A DNA stretch of 64,000 nt from Hyperoodon ampullatus (Eukaryota > Chordata > Mammalia > Artiodactyla > Ziphiidae): NCBI GenBank assembly GCA_949752795.1, contig OX457070.1, forward strand, positions 38,283,185-38,347,184. Reading direction: 5' to 3'. This document shows positions 63,384 through 64,000 of this stretch, piece by piece. Under the pieces are notes generated by a model that saw only the letters and a program-made list of their open reading frames with translations, ran no database searches and had not been told where the DNA came from. How positions within the stretch are numbered: position 1 is the stretch's first letter; each line of letters opens with the position of its first letter. A program made the position numbers and the translations under genes.

Positions 63384-63777
63384 AGCACATAATGAGCTAT
63401 TCCTAAGTAAGACTTCCTAAATTTTGAGGTCTCACTTTGCATGGTGATAAGTGCAGAAGACCTCAGCCCCATATGCATTTTGGCTTGAGTTGTTAACCTT
63501 TCCTTCCTTCCTCCTCCTTTTCTCTCCCCCTACAAGGTCTTCCTTCCCCTAAGAAAAAACGTGTGAGCCATGCTGGGAGTATAGACTTGACCTCCACCTC
63601 ACCAGGTGCAGCTGCTGACCAGCGCAAAAAAAAAAAGGAAATATGTATTTTTTTAAGGGGGGGTGGTTTCTGTTCCACAATCACTGTTGTTTCAATAAAA
63701 AGCAACCTGGTTTATCTGTAAAACCTACTTCCCTTTCTGGTGAGTGGGACCAGTTTGAATGGCAGAGGACTCCGTTG

Positions 63778-63882
63778 GAAGAGAAAAGGGAGGGGAGATA
63801 AGAGAAGGGAGATGTAGAAACAGAGGTGGAAAGGAGAAGAAAAGGGGGAAGAGAGAAGGAAAGAGGGAGCGGGGAAAGAGGA
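63778..63882. repeat. Purine-rich (GGGAGA/GAAG)n tract
   Basis: About 105 bp almost entirely A/G on the plus strand. Confidence 0.85.
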
Positions 63883-64000
63883 GTGACATTTGGGCTATTT
63901 TTAGCTGGACTCCAATGCAGATTTCATCAGGCTCATTGGCTGTGGGGAAACCGACTGTACGGACAGTCACCGTGCCTGTAACTTACTGTGAAGCGGCTGT

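Larger units (their letters stand above)
62077..64000 (+). other. BCL11A: BCL11A intron 2, last part of the window
   Basis: Noncoding sequence with TG repeats (62163-62215 and 63171-63183), a weak MIR (62.4 kb), a C13 run (63371-63383) and a purine-rich tract (63778-63882). A strong polypyrimidine tract followed by ACAAG and an open frame lies at 63.5-63.7 kb. Exon 3 is not reached. Confidence 0.6.

Overview
This is mammalian nuclear DNA, and the repeats point to a whale or dolphin. The window contains seven copies of one roughly 200-bp tRNA-derived SINE with a poly(A/T) end, whose sequence I recognise as the CHR-type SINE abundant in cetacean genomes. It also carries eutherian MIR, L2 and old L1M remnants. 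I cannot name the species from the sequence.

The only protein-coding exon I can support is exon 2 of BCL11A, on the + strand at 4401-4730 (330 bp). It encodes the N-terminal C2HC zinc finger (ZnF0) and flanking sequence and has clean splice sites. Exon 1 lies upstream of the window. The zinc-finger exons 3 and 4 lie downstream. Positions 1-4400 are the distal part of intron 1, starting in a CpG-island-like block. Positions 4731-64000 are the 5' majority of the large intron 2.

From 4.7 to about 20.7 kb intron 2 has almost no recognisable transposons. It contains several AT-rich blocks with POU and homeodomain-type motifs, typical of developmental noncoding elements. From 20.7 to 33 kb there are scattered MIR copies and one old L1 3' end. 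From 33 kb onward the CHR SINEs appear (33.1, 39.7, 41.4, 53.1, 59.3, 59.8 and 61.9 kb) among L2, MIR and L1 fragments.

The most interesting segment is at 53.29-53.5 kb. It matches what I remember of the human BCL11A +58 erythroid enhancer core, the GATA1-bound element that drives BCL11A in adult red cells and so silences fetal globin. In this genome a CHR SINE sits directly against the core, ending about 12 bp from the GATA site. The SINE has no recognisable target-site duplication, and the GATA motif flank reads CGATAA where I recall TGATAA in human. The upstream sequence beyond the SINE does not resemble the human flank as I remember it. Together these suggest a rearranged 5' half of a key haemoglobin-switch enhancer. 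Comparisons with human rest on memory and need an alignment.
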